Origin: Methanobacterium sp.
Lineage (GTDB): Archaea > Methanobacteriota > Methanobacteria > Methanobacteriales > Methanobacteriaceae
DNA length: 10,048 nucleotides
Assembly: GCA_030539815.1 (NCBI GenBank)
Contig: JAUNXM010000067.1
Span: 1 to 10,048 of the forward strand
Reading direction: 5' to 3'
Under the pieces are notes generated by a model. That model was not told the DNA's origin, did not search any database, and saw only the letters and a list, made by a program, of their open reading frames with translations. Position numbers and translations under genes: made by a program. Of this stretch, positions 1 to 10,017 are shown one piece after another. How positions within the stretch are numbered: the first letter of the stretch is position 1; every line of letters starts with the position of its first letter.

Positions 1-383
1 GATTTAATTATAGATAGAATTTTTAGTTTAATTCCTACATTTGAAGCTAATGAAACAAGCTACACTTATATTTTAGTAAAGATATCTTTTTATCTAATAC
101 TGTTTCGTTATCTATTATCAACTAATATTATCAAAACAACTCCTTTATATAAAATTCCTACACTCCACTGCATTATTATAATATATTTATAAATTATTAC
201 TATTTCTTGTTGTCCAAATTCTTTTAATAAACAAAATACTTATTTAAGAAGGTTTTAAACAGATTAAAATTAGTTTAAATGGATTTAAAAAAAAATAAGA
301 TGCTTAAAATCAATACGAGCTTTTTTTAATAGTTTAATTTTTCATGAGAATTTTTTTATAATAGAAGATATTATAGTTAGTCG
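1..383. other. AT-rich intergenic region upstream of mcm
   Basis: No convincing coding frame is visible on either strand; stop codons are dense and base composition is strongly AT. It contains a perfect 12-bp palindrome (AAAGATATCTTT, 78-89), a 6-bp inverted pair GAAACA/TGTTTC (51-56 and 111-116) around it, and two exact copies of the 9-mer TTAGTTTAA (23-31, 270-278) plus a one-mismatch copy (329-337). The last 30 bases carry the mcm promoter. The left boundary gene lies outside the window, so part of this stretch may be its upstream or downstream region. I see no tRNA-like or other GC-rich structured RNA in it. Confidence 0.6.
355..363 (+). promoter_or_regulatory. TATA box of mcm, probably leaderless promoter
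   Basis: The sequence TTTATAATA is centred at about 359, which is 25 nt upstream of the mcm ATG at 384. Archaeal transcription usually starts about 25-28 nt downstream of the TATA centre, so the transcript would begin at or within a base or two of the start codon. This agrees with the absence of any GGAGG-like sequence before the ATG. It is a prediction from spacing only. Confidence 0.55.
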
Positions 384-2396
<2,013 letters not shown>

Positions 2397-2469
2397 GCTG
2401 AATAATGTTAAATTTTTCTTTATTTAAGTTAAATTAGTTTAACCAGTTTTACGCGAATTTTAATTTGAA

Positions 2470-2475
2470 GGAGGT
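2470..2475 (+). promoter_or_regulatory. Shine-Dalgarno of aIF2-beta, decides start
   Basis: GGAGGT lies 7 nt before the ATG at 2483 and matches the archaeal 16S tail. The reading frame is also open back to a TTG at 2465, but that codon precedes and overlaps the ribosome binding site context, so the ATG at 2483 is the better start. Confidence 0.85.
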
Positions 2476-2482
2476 ATTAAAT

Positions 2483-2890
<408 letters not shown>

Positions 2891-2892
2891 AT

Positions 2893-2918
2893 CCCTTTTT
2901 TTATTCTATTACTTTTTT
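2893..2918 (+). terminator. Oligo-T terminator after aIF2-beta
   Basis: Directly after the stop codon come a T7 run (2896-2902) and a T6 run (2913-2918) without an obvious stem. This is the usual form of intrinsic termination signal in archaea. NMD3 begins only 48 nt later, so it may be partial or NMD3 may have its own promoter. Confidence 0.5.
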
Positions 2919-2958
2919 AAACTAAGTAAAAAATTTTTGTTAAATAATAAATTGATCA

Positions 2959-4036
<1,078 letters not shown>

Positions 4037-4092
4037 TAATTAAGTTTGATTAACATTAAATCACTACGATAAAACCCATGATGGTGACAATA

Positions 4093-5058
4093 ATGGACAT
4101 GGATTCTGCAATGAACACAATAAAACAAGGTGCACTGGAAGTTGTAACTCCAGAAGAACTGAAAATTAAGCTTGAAAAAGATGAAAGAACCGCCTACATT
4201 GGATATGAACCATCAGGAAAGGTGCATCTAGGACATGCCATCACGGTGAAGAAGATGATTGATCTGCAGAAGGCCGGTTTTAGGATTAAGATTCTCCTGG
4301 CAGACCTTCATGCCTACCTCAATGGCAAGGGAAGTTTAGAGGAGATCAAAGAGATTTCAGAATATAATCAACGTTGTTTCCGGGCTTTAGGACTATCAGA
4401 GGATACTGAATTCATTTTAGGCAGTAGTTTTCAGACAAGGAAAAATTATACCATGAAAGTTTACCAGTTAGCCCTTTCCACTACTTTGACCCGAGCTAAA
4501 AGGAGTATGGCCCAAATAACCAGGGATGCCGAGGACCACCAGGTGGCAGAGGTTATTTACCCCCTGATGCAGGTGGTGGATATGCTGTTTTTAGAAGTAG
4601 ACCTGGCAGTGGGTGGTATGGAGCAGCGTAAAATCCATATGCTGGCCAGGGATAATCTGCCTAAACTGGGATTCCAATCCCCGGTTTGTGTTCACACTCC
4701 CCTCCTGCACGGTACTGATGGCTCAGATAAGATGTCTTCCAGTAAAGAGAACTTTATAGCCATTGATGATGAACCAGAAGTGATCAGTAAAAAGATAAAG
4801 AAAAGTTACTGCCCTGCAGGGGAAGTGGAAGGAAATCCAGTTCTAGAGATAGCCCATCATTTCATATTCAGTGAAAAGGACACCATGACCATAAAACGTC
4901 CCGAGAAGTTTGGGGGAAACCTGGAATTAACCCAGGCAGAAGTGGAACGTATGTATAAAGATGGAAAGTTACATCCCCTGGATCTGAAAAATGGAGTTGC
5001 GGAGTGTCTGGCGGATATTTTGGAACCAGTTCGGGATTTCCTTAAAAATGAGGAATAA
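4093..5058 (+). CDS. tyrS: Tyrosyl-tRNA synthetase, archaeal type
   Basis: A class I aminoacyl-tRNA synthetase that charges tRNA-Tyr; 321 residues, close to the 306-residue Methanocaldococcus enzyme, and of the short archaeal/eukaryotic type. Numbered from 4093, it shows HIGH-type HLGH (45-48) and KMSKS-type KMSSS (213-217). The tyrosine-pocket residues match those known from the M. jannaschii structure: Tyr35, Tyr156, Gln160, Asp163 and Gln178 (equivalent to Tyr32, Tyr151, Gln155, Asp158 and Gln173). The conserved C-terminal HPLDLKN segment belongs to the anticodon-recognition region. Start choice: the frame is open from ATG codons at 4078 and 4081, but GGTGA (4083-4087) stands 5 nt before the ATG at 4093 and matches the anti-Shine-Dalgarno, and the M. 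jannaschii protein aligns from about here. The ATG at 4078 remains an alternative, adding five residues. Confidence 0.95.
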   Translation: MDMDSAMNTIKQGALEVVTPEELKIKLEKDERTAYIGYEPSGKVHLGHAITVKKMIDLQKAGFRIKILLADLHAYLNGKGSLEEIKEISEYNQRCFRALGLSEDTEFILGSSFQTRKNYTMKVYQLALSTTLTRAKRSMAQITRDAEDHQVAEVIYPLMQVVDMLFLEVDLAVGGMEQRKIHMLARDNLPKLGFQSPVCVHTPLLHGTDGSDKMSSSKENFIAIDDEPEVISKKIKKSYCPAGEVEGNPVLEIAHHFIFSEKDTMTIKRPEKFGGNLELTQAEVERMYKDGKLHPLDLKNGVAECLADILEPVRDFLKNEE

Positions 5059-5206
5059 ATTATTCCATTTTGATATACTAAAAAATTAATTATTGTAACA
5101 GGTTAAAAGGAAAATTATAAGCCAAAAATATAAGGATTAAAGAGATTAGAATAAAAAATGCGAATAATATAATCAATTGATTTTTAATAATATTTGAGGC
5201 GATATC

Positions 5207-5443
5207 ATGGCAGAAGATAGGATAGAAGAAGATGTTATGGAAGAAGATATGCTGTACGAGATGAGAGTTCCACCAGGAATTACTGAAAGAATAATGGCCG
5301 AAGTAATAACTAAATTTGATTTGGAACTAAAAAATACTGACGATGGTCCTTTACTCTATGGGAAGAAAGAAAATCTGGAAAATGCCCAAGACCATATTGT
5401 AAAAGCCCTTAATCAGCGCATAAAAGAACTTGAAAAAGATTAA
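5207..5443 (+). CDS. Small acidic conserved-looking protein, unknown function
   Basis: A 78-residue protein that I do not recognise. The first 18 residues are dominated by Asp/Glu (9 of 18). They are followed by a compact-looking region (about 19-78) with alternating helix and strand propensity (PPGITERIMAEVI, then DLELK, then a Lys/Glu-rich helix to the end). About 27% of residues are acidic. There is no signal peptide, membrane segment or cysteine, so it is likely a soluble cytoplasmic protein. A good ribosome binding site, GAGGCGAT (5196-5203), precedes the ATG. Codon use resembles the neighbours and the frame ends just before strong T-tracts, supporting a real gene. It lies 148 nt after tyrS with several TATA-like boxes in the gap (for example near 5128-5133 and 5163-5173), so it may be transcribed on its own. 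Confidence 0.75.
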   Translation: MAEDRIEEDVMEEDMLYEMRVPPGITERIMAEVITKFDLELKNTDDGPLLYGKKENLENAQDHIVKALNQRIKELEKD

Positions 5444-5446
5444 TTA

Positions 5447-5497
5447 TTTTTTAGCATCTTTTTTTTAATTTTTATTAGATTTTAGTTTAAATCTAAT
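5447..5497 (+). terminator. T-tracts and stem-loop after the small acidic gene
   Basis: Three T runs (5447-5452, 5459-5466, 5469-5473) are followed by a perfect 9-bp inverted repeat, ATTAGATTT/AAATCTAAT (5474-5482 and 5489-5497), with a 6-nt loop. The T runs fit archaeal intrinsic termination; the stem, being after them, may instead protect or process the 3' end. Confidence 0.6.
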
Positions 5498-5513
5498 TTA
5501 ATGTAAAACCCAT

Positions 5514-5567
5514 AAAAAAATCAATTTAATATATCATAAATCTATTATTCAATTTCAACAAAAAAAA
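5514..5567 (-). terminator. Oligo-T terminator of tmk
   Basis: On the - strand downstream of the tmk stop lie a T8 run (5560-5567 in + coordinates) and a T7 run (5514-5520). With the + strand signals next to them they make this spacer between convergent genes a bidirectional termination zone. Confidence 0.55.
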
Positions 5568-5653
5568 TTCCATTTAAATTTCTACCAAAAATCTATTTTG
5601 AATTAACTTATCTGTTTCATCTATGAACCTCACTGGGTTTAACCTTAATCTCA

Positions 5654-6229
5654 CTATATACACATACCTAGTTTAGGGGCAACTATACGTTTTATATCAC
5701 TGTGGATCTTGTTCACACCACTGTTGGCGTTAACCACCATAAAACTATGCTGTTGAGCCAGTTTAAGGTATCTTTGACGGACACTCTCCAGAAAATCAGC
5801 ATCTTCAAAACTGTCAGTACCATCACATCTACGGATGGCTGTTTCAACTTCCAGGTCCAGTAATATCACCAGGTCCGGTTCCAGGGAATGTTGATTTATC
5901 TGAGCTATCCATTCTTCACCATTCTGGTAAGCCAGGCTGGAGTAGAATGAACGGTCACTAATTACAATCCTTTTCAATCCTTCCTCAACAAGGATATTAT
6001 CCATGAGAAGGGTTCTATCCGCTGCAAATAGGAGTGCTAAAGTCCTCTGGAAACCTTCTTCCTTGGCCTTAGGGTCCTGGAGCATGTGCCTAATTAATTT
6101 GCCCACTGGTGAATCAGTTGGTTCTCTAATGGGGGTTACGGTAAAACCACAATTTTCCAGCCATTTACCCAGAAGTTCCAGTTGTGTGGATTTTCCAGAG
6201 CCATCAATTCCCTCCAAACAGATATACAT
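5654..6229 (-). CDS. tmk: Thymidylate kinase
   Basis: A 191-residue dTMP kinase, which phosphorylates dTMP to dTDP with ATP in the dTTP pathway. The P-loop GIDGSGKST is at 7-15. The REP motif (35-37) of the dTMP site, the AADR motif (69-72), the SDRSF segment (Asp92-Arg93) and an arginine-bearing lid (RR at 133-134) are all present, so it looks fully functional. The start at 6229 is chosen because the family begins with a strand directly before the P-loop (MYICLEGIDG). AGGA lies 6 nt upstream on the - strand (6236-6239), and the only in-frame upstream extension starts at TTG codons (6292) and would add 21 atypical residues. A TATA-like TTTATTAG (6253-6260, - strand) lies about 27 nt before the ATG, so a very short leader is likely. 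It is divergent from the polyprenol-kinase-like gene. Confidence 0.93.
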   Translation of the reverse strand: MYICLEGIDGSGKSTQLELLGKWLENCGFTVTPIREPTDSPVGKLIRHMLQDPKAKEEGFQRTLALLFAADRTLLMDNILVEEGLKRIVISDRSFYSSLAYQNGEEWIAQINQHSLEPDLVILLDLEVETAIRRCDGTDSFEDADFLESVRQRYLKLAQQHSFMVVNANSGVNKIHSDIKRIVAPKLGMCI

Positions 6230-6407
6230 AGATTTTCCTATCCCCAAAATAACTAATAAACTTTGGGAAAATCCCTGGATCCACTCCAACAATTAGTGCA
6301 AAAATTCCCATTGTATCCAAGCCATTATCCACAAATTCTTTTCAATTAATCTGAGGTAACAAATGAAAATCCAAATTCTCTTATAGGTGGAGGAAGTACT
6401 AAGATTC

Positions 6408-7058
6408 ATGGATAATGGAGATATAATTGGTTTAATACTGGTTTATGTATACGTGATACTTTTACTGGTGATTTCCGAGAAGGTTATTAAAAAACATCCC
6501 AATTTTAGTCGAAAGTTCTTGCATATCATGGTAGGGAACATTCTCTTCATATTACCCCTCTTCCAATCACGATGGGTTATGGCCCTCCTGGTGGCCGCCC
6601 CATTTATTCTTTTAACTTTTCTTATAAGCCCTTATTCCCCATTGAAAATAAAAGACAGAATATCCGGTTCTGGTCATGGCCTGGGACTGGTTTACTATGC
6701 CATCTCCTGGACATTACTGGCCCTCATATTCTTTGACCAACCCTGGATCATAGCAGTGGGCATAGCTGCCATGTCCTACGGAGATGGGATGGCCTCACTA
6801 GTTGGAGCAAAATACGGTAAAATTAAATACAACCTTTCAGGAGACGCCAAAAGCCTGGAAGGATCTCTGACCATGTTTATAGTACTTATATGCATGTTAT
6901 GGGTAGTTTTAACCTATTATAACGTGCCTGCTAGCCCCCTTGTAATTCTGATGGTGGCAATGGTAGCAACCATCTTGGAAGGACTGACACCTAAAGGTCT
7001 GGATAACATTACAGCCTGTTTCTCAGCAGTTATAACCTACATTATACTGACCATCTAA
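6408..7058 (+). CDS. Polyprenol/dolichol kinase-like membrane protein (SEC59/CTP-transferase family)
   Basis: A roughly 216-residue integral membrane protein with about six or seven hydrophobic segments. It carries the marks of the dolichol kinase / phytol kinase / CTP-transferase superfamily: RKFLHIMVG near residue 35 (conserved Arg-Lys and His), then SYGDGMASLVGAKYGK (about 123-138), AKSLEGSL (147-154) and a late TPKGLDNIT segment (about 194-202). Family members use CTP (or another NTP) to phosphorylate polyprenols, phytol or diacylglycerol, or transfer CMP to lipid phosphates; the substrate cannot be read from sequence. In an archaeon a polyprenol or isoprenoid alcohol is the likeliest. 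The ATG at 6408 lies 14 nt after GGAGG (6389-6393), a long gap; a GTG at 6387 in the same frame is the alternative and would add seven residues. The next gene starts 16 nt downstream, so the two are very probably co-transcribed. Confidence 0.8.
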   Translation: MDNGDIIGLILVYVYVILLLVISEKVIKKHPNFSRKFLHIMVGNILFILPLFQSRWVMALLVAAPFILLTFLISPYSPLKIKDRISGSGHGLGLVYYAISWTLLALIFFDQPWIIAVGIAAMSYGDGMASLVGAKYGKIKYNLSGDAKSLEGSLTMFIVLICMLWVVLTYYNVPASPLVILMVAMVATILEGLTPKGLDNITACFSAVITYIILTI

Positions 7059-7074
7059 AATTCAGAGGATAAAC

Positions 7075-7641
7075 ATGCGTTTTATTATTATTGACGGGCT
7101 TGACGGCTCTGGTAAATCCACCCAAGCCCAATTTATTGAAAAAAAATATCTATCCATTGGGGAAAGTGTTATTCTCAGGGAACACCCTTCTCTTGACAAT
7201 TCTTACGGATTGAAGGCCAAGGAAGCGTTGCTTGGCCGGGGAAAATTGAATAAGATCAAAGCTTCAGTTTATTATGCTCTGGACGTGATCCGTTCCGTTA
7301 GAAAATATAATGGTAAATCCGATAACATTATCATGGTTCGTTACCTCATGGGGTTAGCTTACTTGCCCCTTCCCCTGGCACGTATTCTTTACAGTTTTTT
7401 CACCAGGATTCTTCCCACATCACCGTTTATGTTCTTTTTAGATCTGGAAGTCGAGGAGTCACTCCGGCGAATGTCTTCCCGTGAGGAAATAGAAATGTTT
7501 GAGAATCGGGATGACCTCATTAAGGTACGTAAAAAGGCTTTAAAACTGGCCCAGGACTGGTATATCATTGATACTTCAGGGAGTATTAGTGAAGTTAATC
7601 AGAAGATAAACGAGATATTAGATGACTTGGATGGAGAATAG
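7075..7641 (+). CDS. Thymidylate kinase-like P-loop kinase, divergent paralogue
   Basis: A 188-residue protein of the thymidylate-kinase fold. The P-loop GLDGSGKST (8-16) is intact and the C-terminal half aligns with the tmk in this window (LDLEVEESLRR near 122-132, KALKLAQ near 154-160). Residues that define a dTMP kinase are changed: REP is REHP (35-38), the AADR motif is replaced by a stretch reading ALDVIRS (68-74), and the Asp of the DR pair is a Val (MVRY, 87-90). After that comes a hydrophobic, proline-bearing segment (about 91-110) that could touch a membrane or bind a lipid. GAGG (7065-7068) lies 6 nt before the ATG. It follows the polyprenol-kinase-like gene by 16 nt. I infer that it is a nucleoside or lipid phosphate kinase of altered specificity; automated annotation would probably call it thymidylate kinase. 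Confidence 0.8.
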   Translation: MRFIIIDGLDGSGKSTQAQFIEKKYLSIGESVILREHPSLDNSYGLKAKEALLGRGKLNKIKASVYYALDVIRSVRKYNGKSDNIIMVRYLMGLAYLPLPLARILYSFFTRILPTSPFMFFLDLEVEESLRRMSSREEIEMFENRDDLIKVRKKALKLAQDWYIIDTSGSISEVNQKINEILDDLDGE

Positions 7642-7729
7642 GAAATTAATGGTTTTTCTATTATGCATATCCATCTATTCTTAACCAAATCTAAAATTCT
7701 AAGAATGGAGTTATTATTGAAATTAATAA

Positions 7730-8605
7730 TTAACTATCTTCTTCACAGGGATCTACATGCACGACCACATCTTGAATGCCATTAATGGAAGTTTTTAATT
7801 TATCTTCAACTAAATGGGCTATTTCATGAGCTTCATCCACTGATGAACATGATTCAAGAGTCACGTGAAGGTCTACATAAATATGAGAAGCGAGACCCCT
7901 TGAACGGATCTTATGACTGTTTTTAACCTTTGGAACCGAGACAACAATTTTCCTTATAAGTTCCTCCTCCAGAGGTGCACTGTCCAAAAGAACACTGGAA
8001 CTACTTTTAATAATTTCAATACCCATCCGAGCTATTAATATTGCTATTATAACTGATATTAAAGGATCAATCAAATTTAATCCGAGTTTTATTACTATAA
8101 ATCCTAAAATAACAGCTATTGATACGTAAACATCACTTCGAGTATGTTTGGAATCGGACACTAAAATACTGCTTCCTAACTTTATCCCCTGATTCTTTTC
8201 ATACTGGGAAACCACCAAGTTAATTATAATGGTTATTCCCATGACCAAAAAACTTATTAGAGTAATTTCAGGAACCTGAGGATTATAAAATCTGTCCAAA
8301 GCAGACTGTAAAATCTCAAAACAAGTTATAAATAATAAAAAAGCGATTCCCAGTGATGCGAATGTTTCAAATTTCTCATGACCATATGGATGCACCTTAT
8401 CTGGAGGGCGAGAAGCGAGTGTAATTCCAATAATTCCAATTACATTAGATGTTCCATCAAAAAGAGAGTGAAATCCATCTGAAACCATACTCAGTGAATT
8501 GGTCATCCAACCATAGATCATTTTAGCTAAAGCCACTGCAACATTAAGGATTAAAACAATTAAAAGGATTCTTTTAATATTTGAATAATAAGACTGGTTA
8601 ATCAT
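7730..8605 (-). CDS. Cation diffusion facilitator metal efflux transporter
   Basis: A 291-residue CDF (SLC30/YiiP/FieF-type) membrane transporter, which exchanges protons for divalent metal such as Zn2+, Fe2+, Mn2+ or Co2+. About six membrane segments fill residues 10-195, followed by the cytoplasmic metal-sensing domain (about 205-291). The transport site shows SDGFHSLFD (42-50; Asp43, His46, Asp50) in helix 2 and DSKHTRSD (151-158; His154, Asp158) in helix 5. The family motif HPYGHEKFE is at 72-80. The C-terminal domain keeps metal-binding candidates His241, Asp245, His247 and His283/Asp285. A His-x3-Asp pair in helix 2 resembles Zn-type members, but specificity is uncertain. No good Shine-Dalgarno precedes the ATG; a TTTATA box (8643-8648, - strand) predicts a leader of about 15 nt. 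It converges on the kinase-like gene across an 88-nt spacer and is separated from the PRC gene by a T-rich terminator. Confidence 0.93.
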   Translation of the reverse strand: MINQSYYSNIKRILLIVLILNVAVALAKMIYGWMTNSLSMVSDGFHSLFDGTSNVIGIIGITLASRPPDKVHPYGHEKFETFASLGIAFLLFITCFEILQSALDRFYNPQVPEITLISFLVMGITIIINLVVSQYEKNQGIKLGSSILVSDSKHTRSDVYVSIAVILGFIVIKLGLNLIDPLISVIIAILIARMGIEIIKSSSSVLLDSAPLEEELIRKIVVSVPKVKNSHKIRSRGLASHIYVDLHVTLESCSSVDEAHEIAHLVEDKLKTSINGIQDVVVHVDPCEEDS

Positions 8606-8642
8606 CTTTTTCCCATACTACCCAGATACCCAATTAATGGAC

Positions 8643-8649
8643 TATAAAT
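8643..8649 (-). promoter_or_regulatory. TATA box of the CDF transporter gene
   Basis: On the - strand the sequence reads TTTATA after an A-rich BRE-like stretch (TTAAAA). Its centre is about 41 nt before the ATG at 8605, predicting transcription start near 8620. No metal-regulator operator could be recognised. Confidence 0.4.
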
Positions 8650-8693
8650 TTTAAGAAATGTTTACACAAATCTGGCATTATTGTAAACCTTTC

Positions 8694-8729
8694 AAAAAAA
8701 AATATAAAAAATAGAAATTATATAAAAAA
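8694..8729 (-). terminator. Oligo-T terminator after the PRC-barrel gene
   Basis: Directly after the stop codon the - strand shows three T runs (6, 6 and 9 bases; + coordinates 8724-8729, 8706-8711 and 8694-8702). This is a strong archaeal intrinsic terminator pattern, and makes read-through into the CDF gene unlikely. Confidence 0.6.
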
Positions 8730-8731
8730 GG

Positions 8732-9238
8732 TTAATCCACTGCCATTTCTTCAATCTGTTCTTTGGAAAGTTTCAGTATCATGTAATCACCTATTTCGGC
8801 AATATCATCACTGGAGATTAGAACCTGTTTTCGGTTAAAGGTTCCACCCATGGAAATTACCACATTATGGATGAGACATCCAGCTGGATCAATGATCATA
8901 TCCTGTATTTTACCAATTTCCATACCTTCCTTGGCGAGAACTACCTTTCCCTCTAAATTTTTGAATCTTTTTTCTCGAGAGGTGAGATCATCCAGTTTAT
9001 CCACTTTGATCTTATTCTCCAGCACTTCCCCCTCAAATTTTAGTTGAACGTAATCCCCTACAGCTGCTATATCATCTTCTTTAACAGCAAAGTACTTTTT
9101 ACTCAGGGCAGATCCCGTGGCTATGAATATCTGTTCAACCATGCATTCTTTTATTGTAACCGCCAGGTCTTCTATCTTACCCACGTCCCGGGCCCCAATA
9201 TCTATAACCTTCATTCCAATAAAGTCGTTGATTCGCAT
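8732..9238 (-). CDS. Tandem PRC-barrel domain protein
   Basis: A 168-residue soluble protein made of two PRC-barrel domains, about 1-75 and 92-162. The duplication is visible directly: DDIAAVGDYVQLKF (55-68) parallels DDIAEIGDYMILKL (144-157), and IGARDVGKIEDLAV (14-27) parallels AKEGMEIGKIQDMII (102-116). PRC barrels are small beta-barrels found in photosynthetic reaction centre H subunits and the RNA-processing factor RimM, and as short stand-alone proteins common in methanogens; the function of the latter is not settled. The ATG at 9238 is chosen because GGGTG (9244-9248, - strand) lies 5 nt upstream; a GTG at 9250 is in frame but overlaps that site. It is divergent from the acidic protein across a spacer containing inverted repeats. 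Binding or regulatory roles are plausible, but nothing in the sequence tells which. Confidence 0.88.
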   Translation of the reverse strand: MRINDFIGMKVIDIGARDVGKIEDLAVTIKECMVEQIFIATGSALSKKYFAVKEDDIAAVGDYVQLKFEGEVLENKIKVDKLDDLTSREKRFKNLEGKVVLAKEGMEIGKIQDMIIDPAGCLIHNVVISMGGTFNRKQVLISSDDIAEIGDYMILKLSKEQIEEMAVD

Positions 9239-9515
9239 TTTAACACCCACTGTGTATATTTTTAATATTTTTTATCTTCTTAATGATATAATATATTATG
9301 GGTTAATCCCCATAGGGTGTTTTTATCGGTTTAATGGCAGTTACGAGATTTTATAAAATTGAAATTAGAGGAAATTAAATGTTAAATGGTGTGTAAATTC
9401 CTCTAGATAATATTAGCTGAATTGTCCTCATTAATCAACACATAAAAAATAAGTGTAATTTGCAACATAATTAGTATGGAGAATCTTTGGTAGATTGGTC
9501 TTTAGGGGTTATCTA
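9239..9515. other. Divergent spacer with inverted repeats between PRC gene and acidic-protein gene
   Basis: No coding frame of note. It contains TATGGG/CCCATA (9297-9302 and 9309-9314, 6-nt loop) and an 8-bp inverted repeat TAGAGGAA/TTCCTCTA (9366-9373 and 9398-9405). A palindromic TATA-like TTTTATAAAA (9349-9358) and AT-rich boxes near 9283-9298 could serve the PRC gene on the - strand. A TATA-like stretch at about 9443-9451 would give the acidic-protein gene a leader of roughly 40 nt. The inverted repeats are operator-like in position, but no regulator is linked. Confidence 0.5.
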
Positions 9516-9941
9516 ATGATGGGGAAAGACACGCTGGTAGAAAAAATAGAAGAAACCGAACTGGAAAAAACAAGGATAGACAAGGATATATGGGAGAAAC
9601 ATGTTTATTTAGACGAGAACAAGGTTCTTATCGTTGGCTATGAAGAGGAAGAATCATTTGATGAACAGAACCCCGGGGAAGAAACTATTAGGAATTACTA
9701 CTGGTATTGGGAGCTCAGAGATTCTGGAAGCTGGAATGTTCTATTCGATAACCATGATAAAGAGTTCAGTTTTTGCGAATCAGTTCTAGGAGAGTACACT
9801 GATCAGGACCGTGTGGAAGATATGGTGGGGGATATTGAGGAAGAAGATGTGTGCACATGGAGCGAACAGGACTGGATTGAGGATATTTCTGAAGACATAG
9901 CCGAAGAGGCAATTGAATGGCTAGAAAACCTTAAAAAATGA
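9516..9941 (+). CDS. Highly acidic, Trp-rich protein of unknown function
   Basis: A 141-residue protein that I do not recognise. About 45 of 141 residues are Asp or Glu against some 13 Lys/Arg, so its net charge is near -32. It also has seven tryptophans (26, 63, 65, 73, 115, 120, 135). An imperfect internal repeat is visible: residues 94-111 match 115-132 with an offset of 21 (QDxxED..xDIxEE in common). The N-terminal third looks helical, the middle (about 29-80) strand-rich with YYWYWE. No signal peptide or membrane segment is present. AGGGG (9504-9508) lies 7 nt before the ATG at 9516; the frame also opens at a TTG (9495), and the next codon at 9519 is another ATG. The length of the open frame and its normal codon use support a real gene. 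No neighbour on the same strand hints at its role. Confidence 0.7.
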   Translation: MMGKDTLVEKIEETELEKTRIDKDIWEKHVYLDENKVLIVGYEEEESFDEQNPGEETIRNYYWYWELRDSGSWNVLFDNHDKEFSFCESVLGEYTDQDRVEDMVGDIEEEDVCTWSEQDWIEDISEDIAEEAIEWLENLKK

Positions 9942-10017
9942 TTTCATTTAGTAGAACGAGCTTAAAATTTAATTGTTCTTAAAAAATATTTTTAATTTCC
10001 CAATTTAAAAAAAAATC

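Noticed and set aside
1..383. Replication origin next to mcm
   Set aside because: No Orc1/Cdc6 gene and no recognisable origin recognition box repeats are in view; AT-richness alone is the norm for spacers here.
6265..6283. Adjacent small palindromes GGGAAAATCCC and TGGATCCA upstream of tmk, possible operator
   Set aside because: Both are short and one is a common 8-mer; no partner sites were seen elsewhere, so there is too little to call a binding site.
6230..6292. An N-terminal extension of tmk by 21 residues from a TTG codon
   Set aside because: Thymidylate kinases normally begin just before the P-loop strand, and the ATG at 6229 has a usable AGGA site 6 nt upstream.
6188..6310. A short - strand frame overlapping the tmk start, giving a hydrophobic peptide of about 35 residues from an ATG near 6310
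   Set aside because: It has no ribosome binding site, no recognised family, and runs into the tmk coding region in another frame; more likely chance.
8730..9309. 9-mer GGTTAATCC occurring at both ends of the PRC gene (8730-8738 and 9301-9309), as if target-site duplications of a mobile element
   Set aside because: One copy runs into the coding 3' end of the gene, there are no terminal inverted repeats and no transposase; coincidence is likelier.
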